Assembly: GCA_028532815.1 (NCBI GenBank)
Contig: JAQQAS010000053.1
Coordinates: 30,242-94,241 of the forward strand
Direction of reading: 5' to 3'
DNA: 64,000 nt
Source of the DNA: Pleomorphochaeta sp.
GTDB taxonomy: Bacteria > Spirochaetota > Spirochaetia > Sphaerochaetales > Sphaerochaetaceae
In this document: positions 42,909 to 52,661 of the stretch, piece by piece
How positions within the stretch are numbered: the first letter of the stretch is position 1
Layout of the letters: the number at the start of each line of letters is the position of its first letter
Position numbers and translations under genes: made by a program
Notes under the pieces: generated by a model
Database searches by the model: none
What the model saw: only the letters and a program-made list of their open reading frames with translations
Told to the model about the DNA's origin: nothing

Positions 42909-44645
42909 ATGATTAAAAAAATATTAAATTATGCAAAAAATTATAAGAAACATTTTTATATTTCTATAATTTTGATGTTGTCTAGTCTAGCCTCCTGGGT
43001 TATTGGTTTTGTAGTAGTATATTTCCTTATACAAGCTTTTTTGATAAATACAATTAATACTTATTTATTAATAAAATATAGTACCATTATTTTCTTAGCA
43101 TTTGCTTTTAAAGCACTCCTAATGAATATTGCTTTGAGACATTCTCATATTTTTGCATATAATTCTTTATCTGAAATAAGAAAAGAGTTTGTTACAAAGA
43201 TGATTAATAATCCTCTAGGAACCACATTGACCCAATCTGCTGGAAGTTATAGACAAAAATTAGTTGATGGAATAGAACAAATTGAATTGCTTTTAGCCCA
43301 TGCTTTTCCTGAAGGGCTACCATATTTGATGACTATTTTTATTGTAATTATAATGATTTTTATTATAGATCTCCGTCTAGGTTTACTCTCCTTAGTCCCA
43401 ATTGCTATTGGCTTATTAATTATGGCTATAAACCTAAAAAAAGGTATGCCTAAAATGACTGAATATTATAAATCTAGCAAAGATATGAGTTCAAATATTG
43501 TCGAGTATATAAGAGGTATTGAAGTAATTAAGATTTTTAACCATAACAAACAATCCTATAAAAAATTGACAAATTCAGTATATAACTATAGAGATTATAC
43601 ATTATCGTGGTTCCGTGAGACATGGACAGCTATGGCTATTTCAAATACTCTCACTACAACAGTCTCCCTTTTAATAATCCCTATTGGTCTTCTTTTTCTT
43701 ATAAACGGAAGTTTGTCACTAAGTAAATTCATATTTTCCTGTTTATTAAGCTTTTCTTTAACTTGGCCAATGACGAAAGTCCCATATTTTATGTCGACTT
43801 TTGCTCAAATAAACAAAAAACTTAAAGATCTAGAAAATGATTTTAAAGCAGTTGAACTGAAAACCGGAAGAAAAACAATTGAATCAAAAAATATTAATAT
43901 TTTTTATAAAAATGTTCAGTTTTCTTATGATAAAGAACTAGTTATTAGTGATGCTACATTTGAAATAAAAAGTGGTGAGAAAGTAGTTTTTGTAGGAGAA
44001 TCTGGTAGTGGTAAATCTACTTTAGTGAAGCTTTTGATGCACTACTATGATACTTCAAATGGTGATATTTATTTAGAGGAAAAATCAATAAAAGATATTT
44101 CTTTAGAAAGTTTAATGGATAAAATTAGTTATGTTTCTCAAGATAATTTTCTCTTTAACATCTCCATAATTGATAATATCTTAATAGGAAATCCAAAAGC
44201 TAGTTTCAATGATGTTCAAATAGCTTGTAAAGCTGCAAATATTCATGAATTTATTTTAACTCTTGAAAATGGATATGACACTAAGGTTGGAGATAGTGGG
44301 GATAAATTGTCAGGAGGACAAAAACAAAGGCTTTGCATTGCTAGGGCAATAATTAAAAATTCTCCGATTATTATTCTAGATGAAGCGACTTCTTTTACTG
44401 ACCCCGAGAACGAATATTATATAAATAAGGCAATTGATGAATTATTGAAAGATAAGACCGTTCTTATCATTGCCCATAAACTTTCAAGAGCTGTTGATGC
44501 AGATAAAATAATTTTAATAGACCAAGGAAAAATAAAACAAATTGGAAAACATGAAGAGTTATTGAAAAATTCAATATATAAAAAACTTTGGAATAGATAT
44601 GTTTCTTCTTCGGATTTTGAATTCACTACAAAGGATAATAAGTAA
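42909..44645 (+). CDS. ABC transporter half-subunit, membrane-ATPase fusion (pair 2, first)
   Basis: This is a 578-residue exporter-fold half-transporter. Six helices occupy residues 15-300. The ATPase domain has GESGSGKST, YVSQDNFLF, LSGGQKQR, IIILDEATSFTDPE and IAHKLS. It is paralogous to the 38405 product. AAGGA precedes ATG 42909. It pairs with the next gene and is followed by a whole ECF module (S, T, A), an arrangement that suggests both transporters handle one type of substrate. IrtAB and YbtPQ, which have this fold but import siderophores, are the precedent. Confidence 0.9.
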   Translation: MIKKILNYAKNYKKHFYISIILMLSSLASWVIGFVVVYFLIQAFLINTINTYLLIKYSTIIFLAFAFKALLMNIALRHSHIFAYNSLSEIRKEFVTKMINNPLGTTLTQSAGSYRQKLVDGIEQIELLLAHAFPEGLPYLMTIFIVIIMIFIIDLRLGLLSLVPIAIGLLIMAINLKKGMPKMTEYYKSSKDMSSNIVEYIRGIEVIKIFNHNKQSYKKLTNSVYNYRDYTLSWFRETWTAMAISNTLTTTVSLLIIPIGLLFLINGSLSLSKFIFSCLLSFSLTWPMTKVPYFMSTFAQINKKLKDLENDFKAVELKTGRKTIESKNINIFYKNVQFSYDKELVISDATFEIKSGEKVVFVGESGSGKSTLVKLLMHYYDTSNGDIYLEEKSIKDISLESLMDKISYVSQDNFLFNISIIDNILIGNPKASFNDVQIACKAANIHEFILTLENGYDTKVGDSGDKLSGGQKQRLCIARAIIKNSPIIILDEATSFTDPENEYYINKAIDELLKDKTVLIIAHKLSRAVDADKIILIDQGKIKQIGKHEELLKNSIYKKLWNRYVSSSDFEFTTKDNK

Positions 44646-44646
44646 A

Positions 44647-46383
44647 ATGAGAAGTATATTTACAAGTTATAAAAATATAATATCAGTGTTGGGCAAGTAC
44701 AAAAAATCTTTTAGATTTGGTTATTTGGTTGCAATGATTGAGCACTTAGCGGGGTTTATTCCATATTTATTAGTTTTCCATATCATTTCAATATATGTTG
44801 AAAGACCTTTAATTATAAATGATTTTTATATTGTTTCATTTTTAATGGCATTTAGTATTATTGTTCGAATAATATTTAAAAGGCTATTAGATACGTTGCA
44901 ACAAGATAAAGGCTATTATGCATTTTCAGATGCAAGATTAAAGATTTCAAAGCATTTAGAAAATTTAAATATGGGTTTCTATTCAGAAGGTAATATTGGT
45001 AATATTAGTTCTGTTGTAACAACAGATATTGTATTTGTTGAAGAGTTTGGTATTTCTCAAACTGGTGTGGCAATCAGTTCGATTATTAGTATTATTACTA
45101 CAGTCGTTTTTTTATTTATATTCGATTATAGACTTACTATAATTTATGTTGTATTAGGTTTATTAAGTATGCTTGTTCTTGATAAACTTCTTTTAAAGCA
45201 AGAAGCCTTATCTAGAATTAGACAAGATAGTTTAGCAAATCTCTCTACTTCTTTACTTGACTTTGTTAAGGGTATACAAGTTATTAAAGCATTCAATATG
45301 AAAAGAGAAAAGAATGCAGATATTGAAGAAAAAATTGAAGAAACTAAGAATAATTCTTTATTAATGGTTAAGAAAATGCATCTGTACTTACTTTCTTTTG
45401 AATTTATTACATCAATATCCTCAGCAATTATGATTATTTTAGTATCATCTTTTATGCTTAAAGGAAGTTTTAGCATTTCCTATGGAATAGGCTTTATTGT
45501 TTTCTCTTTTAATATTTTCCTTCCAATAACTTTATTAGGTCTTAGTTCAGAAATGCTATCTATTGCAAATGCTGGTATAGATCGATATAAAAAGTTAATA
45601 AATGAAAAAGAATTAGAAAATAAAAAGGATAGTACTCGAACGGCAAAGACTTCGAATATATCTTTTAAAGATGTTAGTTTTGCATATGAATCAAAAGATG
45701 TTATACATAACATAAATCTTGAAATAAAAGAAAAGTCTTTCACAGCTTTAGTTGGTAAATCTGGTTCTGGTAAAACTACAATTGTGAACTTACTTTGTAG
45801 ATTTTGGGATATAAGTCATGGAGAAATCTTAATAGATAATATAAATATTAAGGATATTTCGTTTGAAAACCTTTTATCAAATATAAGTATGGTTTTCCAA
45901 AGAGTCTATTTATTCAATGATACAATTTATAATAATATTGCTTTTGGTAGTCAAAACGCCACAAAAGAGGATGTAATTGCTGTTAGTAAAAAAGCTAGAT
46001 GTCATGACTTCATTATGAAGTTAGAAAAAGGATATGACACTATTGTTGGTGAAGCGGGGTCTTCTCTTTCTGGTGGTGAAAAGCAAAGAATCTCCATAGC
46101 AAGAGCAATGCTAAAAGATGCTAAAATTATTCTTTTAGATGAAGCGACTGTAGGAATCGATCCAGAAAATGAAAAATTCATACAAGATGCTATTGATGAA
46201 TTAGTTAAAGATAAAACTCTTATTGTAATTGCTCATAGACTTTCTACTATAAAAAATGCGGATAATATAGTTTATTTGGAAAATGGGCAAATAATTGAGC
46301 AAGGTAATCATTTTCAGTTGTTACAAAAAGAGGGTAAATACAAAAGACAATTTGATTTCTATATGAAAAATAAATCAATTTAA
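44647..46383 (+). CDS. ABC transporter half-subunit, membrane-ATPase fusion (pair 2, second)
   Basis: This is a 578-residue partner of the preceding subunit. ATG 44647 is taken because AAGGA lies just upstream and the frame before it is the end of the previous gene. The membrane domain has MGFYSEGNIGNISSVVTTD; the ATPase has GKSGSGKTT, MVFQRVYLFNDTI, LSGGEKQR, IILLDEATVGIDPE and IAHRLST. It is paralogous to the 40213 product. The gap to the S-component gene, 50 bases, holds a weak AT-rich hairpin and the ribosome site TAGGAGG. Confidence 0.9.
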   Translation: MRSIFTSYKNIISVLGKYKKSFRFGYLVAMIEHLAGFIPYLLVFHIISIYVERPLIINDFYIVSFLMAFSIIVRIIFKRLLDTLQQDKGYYAFSDARLKISKHLENLNMGFYSEGNIGNISSVVTTDIVFVEEFGISQTGVAISSIISIITTVVFLFIFDYRLTIIYVVLGLLSMLVLDKLLLKQEALSRIRQDSLANLSTSLLDFVKGIQVIKAFNMKREKNADIEEKIEETKNNSLLMVKKMHLYLLSFEFITSISSAIMIILVSSFMLKGSFSISYGIGFIVFSFNIFLPITLLGLSSEMLSIANAGIDRYKKLINEKELENKKDSTRTAKTSNISFKDVSFAYESKDVIHNINLEIKEKSFTALVGKSGSGKTTIVNLLCRFWDISHGEILIDNINIKDISFENLLSNISMVFQRVYLFNDTIYNNIAFGSQNATKEDVIAVSKKARCHDFIMKLEKGYDTIVGEAGSSLSGGEKQRISIARAMLKDAKIILLDEATVGIDPENEKFIQDAIDELVKDKTLIVIAHRLSTIKNADNIVYLENGQIIEQGNHFQLLQKEGKYKRQFDFYMKNKSI

Positions 46384-46433
46384 AAATATTAATTAAGGTA
46401 AGTTTTTTTACTAATTAACTTTAGGAGGTTAAA

Positions 46434-47018
46434 ATGAGTAAATCGTTAAATGTGAAAGATTTAGTAACAATAGGTGTTTTTGCAATTCTTTATTTTTTTA
46501 TAGCATTTATTGTAGCAATATTGGGAGTATTTCCCATATTTATATTTGTTATACCATTTCTTACTGCTGTTTTTGGTGGTACATTAGTAATGTTGTTTAT
46601 GTCAAAGGTTAATAAACCTTGGGCTTTATTTATTTTTGGAATGATACCTCCGTGCATTATGTGGGCAATGGGACATACCTATATCGTCCCCATTACTGCT
46701 ATCCTTTTTATAGGTATTGCAGAGTTAATATTTAGAAAAGGTAAATTCACTTCATTAAAATATAATACATTCTCTTACTCATTTTTCTCTTGCTGGGGAA
46801 CAGGTGCAATTATTCAAATGATAATTCTAAAAGAACAATATATAAAAGCACAAATTCAAGCGGGGATTAGTGAAGAAAGTATTAATCAACTTGTGAATCT
46901 AATTACATTGCCTACTTTTATTTTAATAATTGTTATTACATGGATTGGCGGACTTATAGGGGCCTTTGTAGGGAGAAAAATGCTTAAAAAACATTTTGAA
47001 AAAGCAGGAATCGTTTAA
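46434..47018 (+). CDS. MptD/Trep_Strep-family ECF transporter S component
   Basis: This is a 194-residue integral membrane protein with five or six helices. The start LNVKDLVTIGVFAILYFFIAFIV, the middle VIPFLTAVFGGTLVMLFMSKVNKPW and the end WIGGLIGAFVGRKMLKKHFEKAGI match the conserved membrane family seen in treponemes and streptococci, known as the MptD-type S component of ECF transporters. Its ligand has not been settled. The EcfT gene overlaps its stop by one base (TAATG) and the fused ATPase follows. Position behind an IrtAB-like ABC pair suggests a metal chelate or tetrapyrrole; this is inference. Confidence 0.88.
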   Translation: MSKSLNVKDLVTIGVFAILYFFIAFIVAILGVFPIFIFVIPFLTAVFGGTLVMLFMSKVNKPWALFIFGMIPPCIMWAMGHTYIVPITAILFIGIAELIFRKGKFTSLKYNTFSYSFFSCWGTGAIIQMIILKEQYIKAQIQAGISEESINQLVNLITLPTFILIIVITWIGGLIGAFVGRKMLKKHFEKAGIV

Positions 47019-47707
47019 TGAATTTATATGCCAAAAGTAAATTTAATCCGACACCTCTAAGTAAGTTATTTGTAACAGTTTTCTTATCAGTGTGTATCAG
47101 CTTTAATACTAGTGCATTATTTTCATTTGCTCTTGTTGCATTTATATCTGTTTTTTGTATGTTAAATTCTAAGTCAAAATTGGCAATCAAATCAATTACA
47201 ATTTATTTATTACTGAATATATTGTCTTTTGACTTTATTTTATCATCTTATGATTTTCTTAAAAATTATGTATTATTTCTTGTAATTGTTGCAAAGTTTT
47301 TTTATTTACCATTTTTAGGTGGAATATTTTTTGTTGCAACAAGTGATGTAAGCTCTATAATTGTATCTTTAGAGAAAGTAAAGTTGCCTAAAACAATAAT
47401 TATTCCTCTATCCGTAATATTCAGATATTTCCCAACTTTTAAAGAAGATAGAAAAAGTATAAAAGATGCGATGAAAATGAGAGGTATTACTTTTAAAAAT
47501 CCTATTAGGTATTTAGAATACGTAAGTGTTCCAACGATTATTTCTGCTACTAATATTATTGATGATATTTCAATATCTGCAGAAACAAAATGTATATCTG
47601 ATCCATGTAAAAAAGAAAGATTTTTTGATGTAAAATATACTCTAATAGATTTTATATTTATATCCTTTGTAATTCTTATACAAATATTTGGAATTTTATA
47701 TGATTGA
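47018..47707 (+). CDS. ECF transporter transmembrane subunit EcfT
   Basis: This is a 229-residue CbiQ-like membrane protein that couples the S component to the ATPase. It starts MNLYAKSKFNPTPLSKLFVTVFL. It has the first coupling signature region in PLSVIFRYFPTFKEDRKSIKDAMKMRGI and a second in ISAETKCISDPCKKERFF, which departs from the usual A-R-G. It starts inside the preceding stop and overlaps the ATPase gene by eight bases, so the module is translated as a unit. It is shorter than the EcfT at 30299 and distantly related to it. Confidence 0.88.
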   Translation: MNLYAKSKFNPTPLSKLFVTVFLSVCISFNTSALFSFALVAFISVFCMLNSKSKLAIKSITIYLLLNILSFDFILSSYDFLKNYVLFLVIVAKFFYLPFLGGIFFVATSDVSSIIVSLEKVKLPKTIIIPLSVIFRYFPTFKEDRKSIKDAMKMRGITFKNPIRYLEYVSVPTIISATNIIDDISISAETKCISDPCKKERFFDVKYTLIDFIFISFVILIQIFGILYD

Positions 47708-49112
47708 AATTAAAAAATTAAATTATAAATATAATAAACAAACAGAAACTCAAGCTCTGGTAAATATTAATTTGGAAATTAGCAGGAAAGAATTTATTCT
47801 TCTTTGTGGAAGAAGTGGATGTGGAAAATCTTCTCTCACTAAAGTAATTAACTCTTTGATACCTAATTATTATGAAAATGGAGTATTAGAAGGTGAAATT
47901 TATATTGATAATAAAGCTAGTAAGTCCTGTAATCTTTATGAAGTATCTCAGATAGTTTCTAGTGTATTTCAGAACCCAAAAACTCAATTTTTTAATACAA
48001 ATACTACAAATGAACTATTATTTTATTTAGAGAATAGAGGCTTTAATAGAGCTTATATGAGAGAAAAATTAGCAGAAACTGCTAAAATTTTCAAAATTGA
48101 GCATCTATTTAATAAAAATATATTTGATCTATCAGGAGGTGAAAAACAGCTTTTAGCAATTGCTGGAGCATATGCCAGTGGTACTGAAATAATAATTCTT
48201 GATGAACCTTCATCAAACTTAGATGTTGAAAAAACGATTTTGCTAGGTCAAATTTTAGCAAAACTCAAAATGCTTGGTAAAACGATTATTATAGCTGAGC
48301 ATCGATTTTATTTTATAAAAAATCTTATTGATAAAGTTTACTATTTGAAAAATGGTGAGATATTGTTTGAGTTAAGTAAAGAAACTTTTATTACTATGGA
48401 TGATGATGTACGTAAAAATTTAGGTTTAAGGGCTATAAACTTAGAACGTTTAAAGCATTTAGATTCTGATTTTAAAACAAAATCTAGTAAACAATTACAA
48501 ATACAGAATATGTATCATGTCTTTAGAAACGAAAAAAAGGTTTTAAATATTAATAATTTGAAAATAAACTTTGGCAATATTGTTGGTATCTATGGAGTTA
48601 ATGGTATTGGTAAAAGTACTTTTATTAAAATAATTATGGGATTGAATAATTCAAAAGTTAAAATTTCTATTAATGGTAATTCTTTATCATCTAAAAAAAG
48701 ACTTAAAAAATCTTATATTGTCATGCAGGATGTCAATTTTCAATTATTTACCCACAGCGTAGATATTGAGGTTTCACTTGGAAAATGTTCAAAATATAAT
48801 AGTTTAGATGTAATAAAAGTTCTTAAAATGCTTAATATCTACCATTTGAGAGATAAACATCCAATGAGTTTGTCGGGTGGGCAAAAACAAAGAGTTGCGA
48901 TAGCTAGTGCGATTCTATCAGGTTCTGAGATTATTTGTTTTGATGAGCCAACAAGTGGTATGGATTACGACAATATGATGAGAATTTCAAATTTAATAAA
49001 ATCAACTATTAATGACAATATTCTAATATTCATTATTTCACATGATCATGAATTTTTAAATAATACTGTAGATAAAATTTTAGACATGAATAAATTTAAT
49101 TTTGAATTATAA
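47700..49112 (+). CDS. ECF transporter ATPase, fused EcfA-EcfA'
   Basis: This is a 470-residue protein with two ABC domains. The N-terminal half has LCGRSGCGKSSLTK, LSGGEKQL, IILDEPSSNLD and the switch AEHR. The C-terminal half has YGVNGIGKSTFIK, LSGGQKQRVAIA, CFDEPTSGMD and ISHDHEF. Unlike the fused ATPase at 28866, all motifs in both halves look intact, so both ATP sites should work. ATG 47700 lies inside the ecfT gene. It is the last gene of the TetR operon; no strong terminator follows, only a weak AAAGAT/ATCTTT stem at 49204-49221. Confidence 0.92.
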   Translation: MIEIKKLNYKYNKQTETQALVNINLEISRKEFILLCGRSGCGKSSLTKVINSLIPNYYENGVLEGEIYIDNKASKSCNLYEVSQIVSSVFQNPKTQFFNTNTTNELLFYLENRGFNRAYMREKLAETAKIFKIEHLFNKNIFDLSGGEKQLLAIAGAYASGTEIIILDEPSSNLDVEKTILLGQILAKLKMLGKTIIIAEHRFYFIKNLIDKVYYLKNGEILFELSKETFITMDDDVRKNLGLRAINLERLKHLDSDFKTKSSKQLQIQNMYHVFRNEKKVLNINNLKINFGNIVGIYGVNGIGKSTFIKIIMGLNNSKVKISINGNSLSSKKRLKKSYIVMQDVNFQLFTHSVDIEVSLGKCSKYNSLDVIKVLKMLNIYHLRDKHPMSLSGGQKQRVAIASAILSGSEIICFDEPTSGMDYDNMMRISNLIKSTINDNILIFIISHDHEFLNNTVDKILDMNKFNFEL

Positions 49113-49692
49113 ATCTAGTACACTAAATAGGATAAATGTAATACTAATAAATAGGAATAATACTACTAGGATTATGAGAAAGAGCCATTTCTAAAAAAAA
49201 TATAAAGATTTTCTGATCTTTAAAATAGGGAAAATATACATATCTTTATAATCTATAGTCTTAGTAACTTTTTATAAAACAGAAATATTTTTAAATGTCA
49301 TATTATTGAGATAATAGTATATTTACTTTGCTTGATATTAGGTATGTAATCTAATCCTATTAGCACTTCAGAAGTTATAGTTCATAAATAGTAAAGTACT
49401 GTTGAATGTAATTTATAACGAAAAGATACTTATTCTAACATTAAGAATGTTTTCAAATACATATAACTATTGTTTATATAGCTATTGCCTAAATCAATAG
49501 TGAATAATGAATTTATTTAAATCATATTACTAGAAAAATCTAATACTATAATATTTAACCATAATGCACTATTTGGACTATCGTTAATTTAAAAGAGCTG
49601 AGAAAGGACTTTTTTGATAGTTCTAATATTTTGAATGATGCACTTTAAATATAAAAAAAATGTAGAATACTTTTTTTTATAAAATGTTAGTA
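49113..49692. other. Long AT-rich intergenic region
   Basis: About 580 bases contain no credible gene on either strand. I see a weak hairpin at 49204-49221, a CTATTG/CAATAG dyad near 49482, and T- and A-tracts. It could hold a degraded gene, an unrecognised small RNA or only spacer. Confidence 0.4.
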
Positions 49693-49720
49693 TTGACTAA
49701 TTTTTAATTAGTATTACTAT
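49693..49720 (+). promoter_or_regulatory. Promoter of the aldolase gene with a spacer dyad
   Basis: TTGACT (49693-49698), 16 bp, TACTAT (49715-49720). A perfect dyad, ACTAATT-TTT-AATTAGT (49696-49712), fills the spacer between the boxes, as expected for a repressor site. Confidence 0.65.
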
Positions 49721-49770
49721 TGTATATGTAAGCTAAAGAATAATAATCCTTAACTTTACAAGGAGTCAAA

Positions 49771-50667
49771 ATGAATGAAAAGCAATTTACAATAATGAAA
49801 AATGAAAAAGGTTTTATCGCAGCATTAGATCAAAGCGGTGGAAGCACTCCTAAGGCCCTAAAAGCTTATGGTATTGATGAGAGTCAGTATACAAATGAAG
49901 AAGAAATGTTTGATCTTGTTCAAGAGATGAGAAGTCGAATTATAACTAGTAAGTCTTTTACTTCAAAGCATATTTTAGCTGCAATATTATTCAAAAATAC
50001 AATGGAAAGAAAAATTGATGGGCTTTATACAGCTGATTATCTTTGGAAGGAGAAAGGTATTGTACCAATATTAAAGATAGACAATGGGTTAGCAGAAGAA
50101 CAAAATGGTGTTCAGTTGATGAAACCTATTCCTGAATTAGATAGCCTTTTAGAAAAAGCAAAAGAAAGAAATATTTTTGGAACTAAGATGAGATCTATTA
50201 TCCATGAAGCTAACGAAGAAGGTATAAGACAAATTGTTGAACAACAATTTGAGATTGGATTGAGAATATTTAACGCAGGATTTATTCCTATCATAGAACC
50301 TGAAGTAGATATAAATAGTAGTACAAAAAAAGAAGCTGAAGATCTTTTAATAAGTGAAATTGAAAAACAATTAGCTAAAGTAGATGACTCAGTTAAAATT
50401 ATGCTTAAAGTATCTATTCCAACTCAAGCAGGTGCTTATAGTAAATTAATGGAAGATCCAAAAGTAGTTAGAATAGTTGCACTATCTGGTGGGTATAGCC
50501 GTGATAAAGCAAACAAATTACTAGAAAAAAATCCAAATCTTATTGCAAGTTTTTCAAGAGCTTTGCTATCTGATTTGTCAGTACATCAAAATCAAGAAGA
50601 ATTTGACAGTGCCCTATTTGATGCTATAGAAAAAATCTATAATGCATCTGTACATAAAAAAATATAA
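49771..50667 (+). CDS. fda: Fructose-bisphosphate aldolase, class I
   Basis: This is a 298-residue Schiff-base aldolase of the short bacterial class I type (compare Staphylococcus Fda, 296 residues) that splits fructose 1,6-bisphosphate. It begins [27 protein letters not shown], carries [11 protein letters not shown], and has active-site lysine candidates in [13 protein letters not shown] and [39 protein letters not shown] and [13 protein letters not shown] complete the family. It is a single gene with its own promoter, ribosome site AAGGAG and a strong terminator. Confidence 0.94.
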   Translation: MNEKQFTIMKNEKGFIAALDQSGGSTPKALKAYGIDESQYTNEEEMFDLVQEMRSRIITSKSFTSKHILAAILFKNTMERKIDGLYTADYLWKEKGIVPILKIDNGLAEEQNGVQLMKPIPELDSLLEKAKERNIFGTKMRSIIHEANEEGIRQIVEQQFEIGLRIFNAGFIPIIEPEVDINSSTKKEAEDLLISEIEKQLAKVDDSVKIMLKVSIPTQAGAYSKLMEDPKVVRIVALSGGYSRDKANKLLEKNPNLIASFSRALLSDLSVHQNQEEFDSALFDAIEKIYNASVHKKI

Positions 50668-50698
50668 TAATATTTGCGTTATTATATTTGTATAATCA

Positions 50699-50729
50699 AA
50701 AGAGCTTAGGTTGTTAATCTAGGCTCTTT
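50699..50729. terminator. Bidirectional terminator between fda and the GNAT-deacetylase gene
   Basis: AAAGAGCTTAG (50699-50709) and CTAGGCTCTTT (50719-50729) pair with one G-U and are followed by ATTTTTT. The opposite gene ends six bases to the right. Confidence 0.9.
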
Positions 50730-50734
50730 ATTTT

Positions 50735-52474
50735 TTACTTTACTCTAGATGATAAATAACCTTCAAAGAAATTTCTAGCATTTATTCCAATGGACCTATT
50801 TTTATAACCACCTTCTTGTACAAATAAGATAGGGTAGGATAATTTTCCAATTTCTTGACCATTATTCTTAAAATCGGTTGCAGATAAAGACCAAGTCCCT
50901 GTTGGATCGCCTTTTGCTATGTCAAAACCTAAACTAATTATTAAGTATTCTGGATTAAAAGATTTAATTCTTTTAAGAGCTTTAATTAGAGTTGTTAAAT
51001 ACTCTTTTCCTGTTATATTTTCTTTCAAAGGAAAATTTACATTATAGTTTTCACCTTCACCTTCCCCAATTTCTTCAGCAAATCCCGTATAATAAGGATA
51101 TGCAAAAGATGGATTGCCATGAATTGAAACTGTTAGTACATCACTTCTTGAATAGAAAATCTGTTGATGCCCGTTTCCATGATGATAATCAATATCTAAT
51201 ATAGCTACCTTCCCATAATTAGAAAGAAAATTTGCAGCAATTGATGCATTATTAAAGTAGCAAAAACCACCAAAAACATCTCTTTCTGCATGGTGCCCTG
51301 GAGGTCTAATAAGAGCATAGGCACTATGGTTGCCTTCAAGTAATAATTGAGCTCCAGTTAGAGTGCAATTTACTCCGGCTCGAGATGCAATAAAAGCATT
51401 TTTATTTAATGGTGTAAAAGTGTCTATACAATAATATCCTGCAAGAACAGATAAATCTGATGGAGGGTGAGTTTCATTTCTTACAGGGAAAACATATGGA
51501 TATATAGATTTACCTTCAGGAAAAGCACTACAGACCTTTTTGAAATAATTAAAATATTTAGGATTATGTACTTGTAAGATGTGTTTGTTTGGAAAGCTTC
51601 TAGAAGGAGTTATAGAGAATGCTTCTATCTTAGATATCTCTTTTAAAATGCTTGATATTCTAACCGGAGATTCAATATATCCTCTTTCTTTTACATGGTG
51701 AATCTCATGCCTATCATTTACTATTAGGGGAATTTTATTTTTGATAGCTTTATGCTTTATCATGATTTTGTTTTTATTTACATACTTAAATTCTCTCAAT
51801 TGTACTGGGTTATCTTTAATTGAAGATACAACCATTTTCACATATTTATCAGGGCAATAATCAGGATATTTTCTCTCTAAGATGGCTTTTACAATTTTTT
51901 TTGCAATAGGAGAAGATAGAAAATAATCATTTCCTAAATCATCGAATACAAGATATGGGGGGCAGTCATCCTCAGGATTTACGGGAGTTTCATATTTTGT
52001 CCCAATAATGGGGCGAGCTCCATATCTTTCGTAGAAGGCAAGGCGAGCTATATTTTGTTTAATATCAGTTTTATCTCTACAAAGGGCTTCATCATCAGGT
52101 AAACATTCCATAAATACACCAATCGTATTTAGAAGCTGTGCCTCCTCTCTAATTCTCTCATATAAAGCTCCTCCTATCCCAGAAGATGTTTTTCCTGGCT
52201 TTACAGCTAAATAATCAAGATAGCAGAAATTAGTATCAGGCATATAGAAAAGGATGGCAAACCCTTTAACATTATTTTGACTATCTTCTGCAACAAATAA
52301 AGTACAAGAAAACTTATACTTTATTGGATCTTTCATCTGGGAAAGAATTTCATTAATTTTATCCTCTTTTACAGATGAAAAATGACTCCTTAATATTTCA
52401 AAAATTTGTTCAATGGAACTCTTGTTTGAAGGATGGAAAGAGTCAGTGATTTTTCTAATTTTAAAGGTACTCAT
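50735..52474 (-). CDS. GNAT acetyltransferase fused to an HDAC-like (acetylpolyamine amidohydrolase) deacetylase
   Basis: This is a 579-residue two-domain protein. Residues 1-175 are a GNAT acetyltransferase (CYLDYLAVKPGKTSSGIGGALYERI at 84-108 is the acetyl-CoA loop). Residues 245-579 are a histone deacetylase/acetylpolyamine amidohydrolase fold. Its active site is complete by eye: RPPGHHAERDVFGGFCYFNN with the His pair 394-395, DIDYHHGNG (427-435), Asp518 in SLGFDIAKGDP and Tyr557 in QEGGY. The first domain would add, and the second remove, acetyl groups from amines or lysines. No ribosome site is visible before the ATG. The two activities may be coupled to a polyamine or unknown amine. Confidence 0.88.
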   Translation of the reverse strand: MSTFKIRKITDSFHPSNKSSIEQIFEILRSHFSSVKEDKINEILSQMKDPIKYKFSCTLFVAEDSQNNVKGFAILFYMPDTNFCYLDYLAVKPGKTSSGIGGALYERIREEAQLLNTIGVFMECLPDDEALCRDKTDIKQNIARLAFYERYGARPIIGTKYETPVNPEDDCPPYLVFDDLGNDYFLSSPIAKKIVKAILERKYPDYCPDKYVKMVVSSIKDNPVQLREFKYVNKNKIMIKHKAIKNKIPLIVNDRHEIHHVKERGYIESPVRISSILKEISKIEAFSITPSRSFPNKHILQVHNPKYFNYFKKVCSAFPEGKSIYPYVFPVRNETHPPSDLSVLAGYYCIDTFTPLNKNAFIASRAGVNCTLTGAQLLLEGNHSAYALIRPPGHHAERDVFGGFCYFNNASIAANFLSNYGKVAILDIDYHHGNGHQQIFYSRSDVLTVSIHGNPSFAYPYYTGFAEEIGEGEGENYNVNFPLKENITGKEYLTTLIKALKRIKSFNPEYLIISLGFDIAKGDPTGTWSLSATDFKNNGQEIGKLSYPILFVQEGGYKNRSIGINARNFFEGYLSSRVK

Positions 52475-52647
52475 AAAAAAATGCTACGTATATTAAGGCT
52501 GAAAAGTCAATATTCTCCCAGCTTACTTTTGAATTAATTATTGCTTTTATTTATTAAAATAGCCTTAAAAATAGAACTATGTAATATTCTTTTTTTTATA
52601 CTAATTGAAGGATAGAATAAGTAGAATAAAGAAAAATAAATAAAATA

Positions 52648-52661
52648 GTTGACAAGCCAAC
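52648..52661 (+). promoter_or_regulatory. MarR operator, copy 1 (over the -35 box)
   Basis: GTTGACAAGCCAAC overlaps the -35 hexamer and differs in two bases from the copy at 52687. Confidence 0.7.

Noticed and set aside
46391..46425. Terminator between the second ABC pair and the S component
   Set aside because: The AT-rich hairpin there is interrupted and its T-run lies in the loop, not after the stem; the genes are probably cotranscribed.
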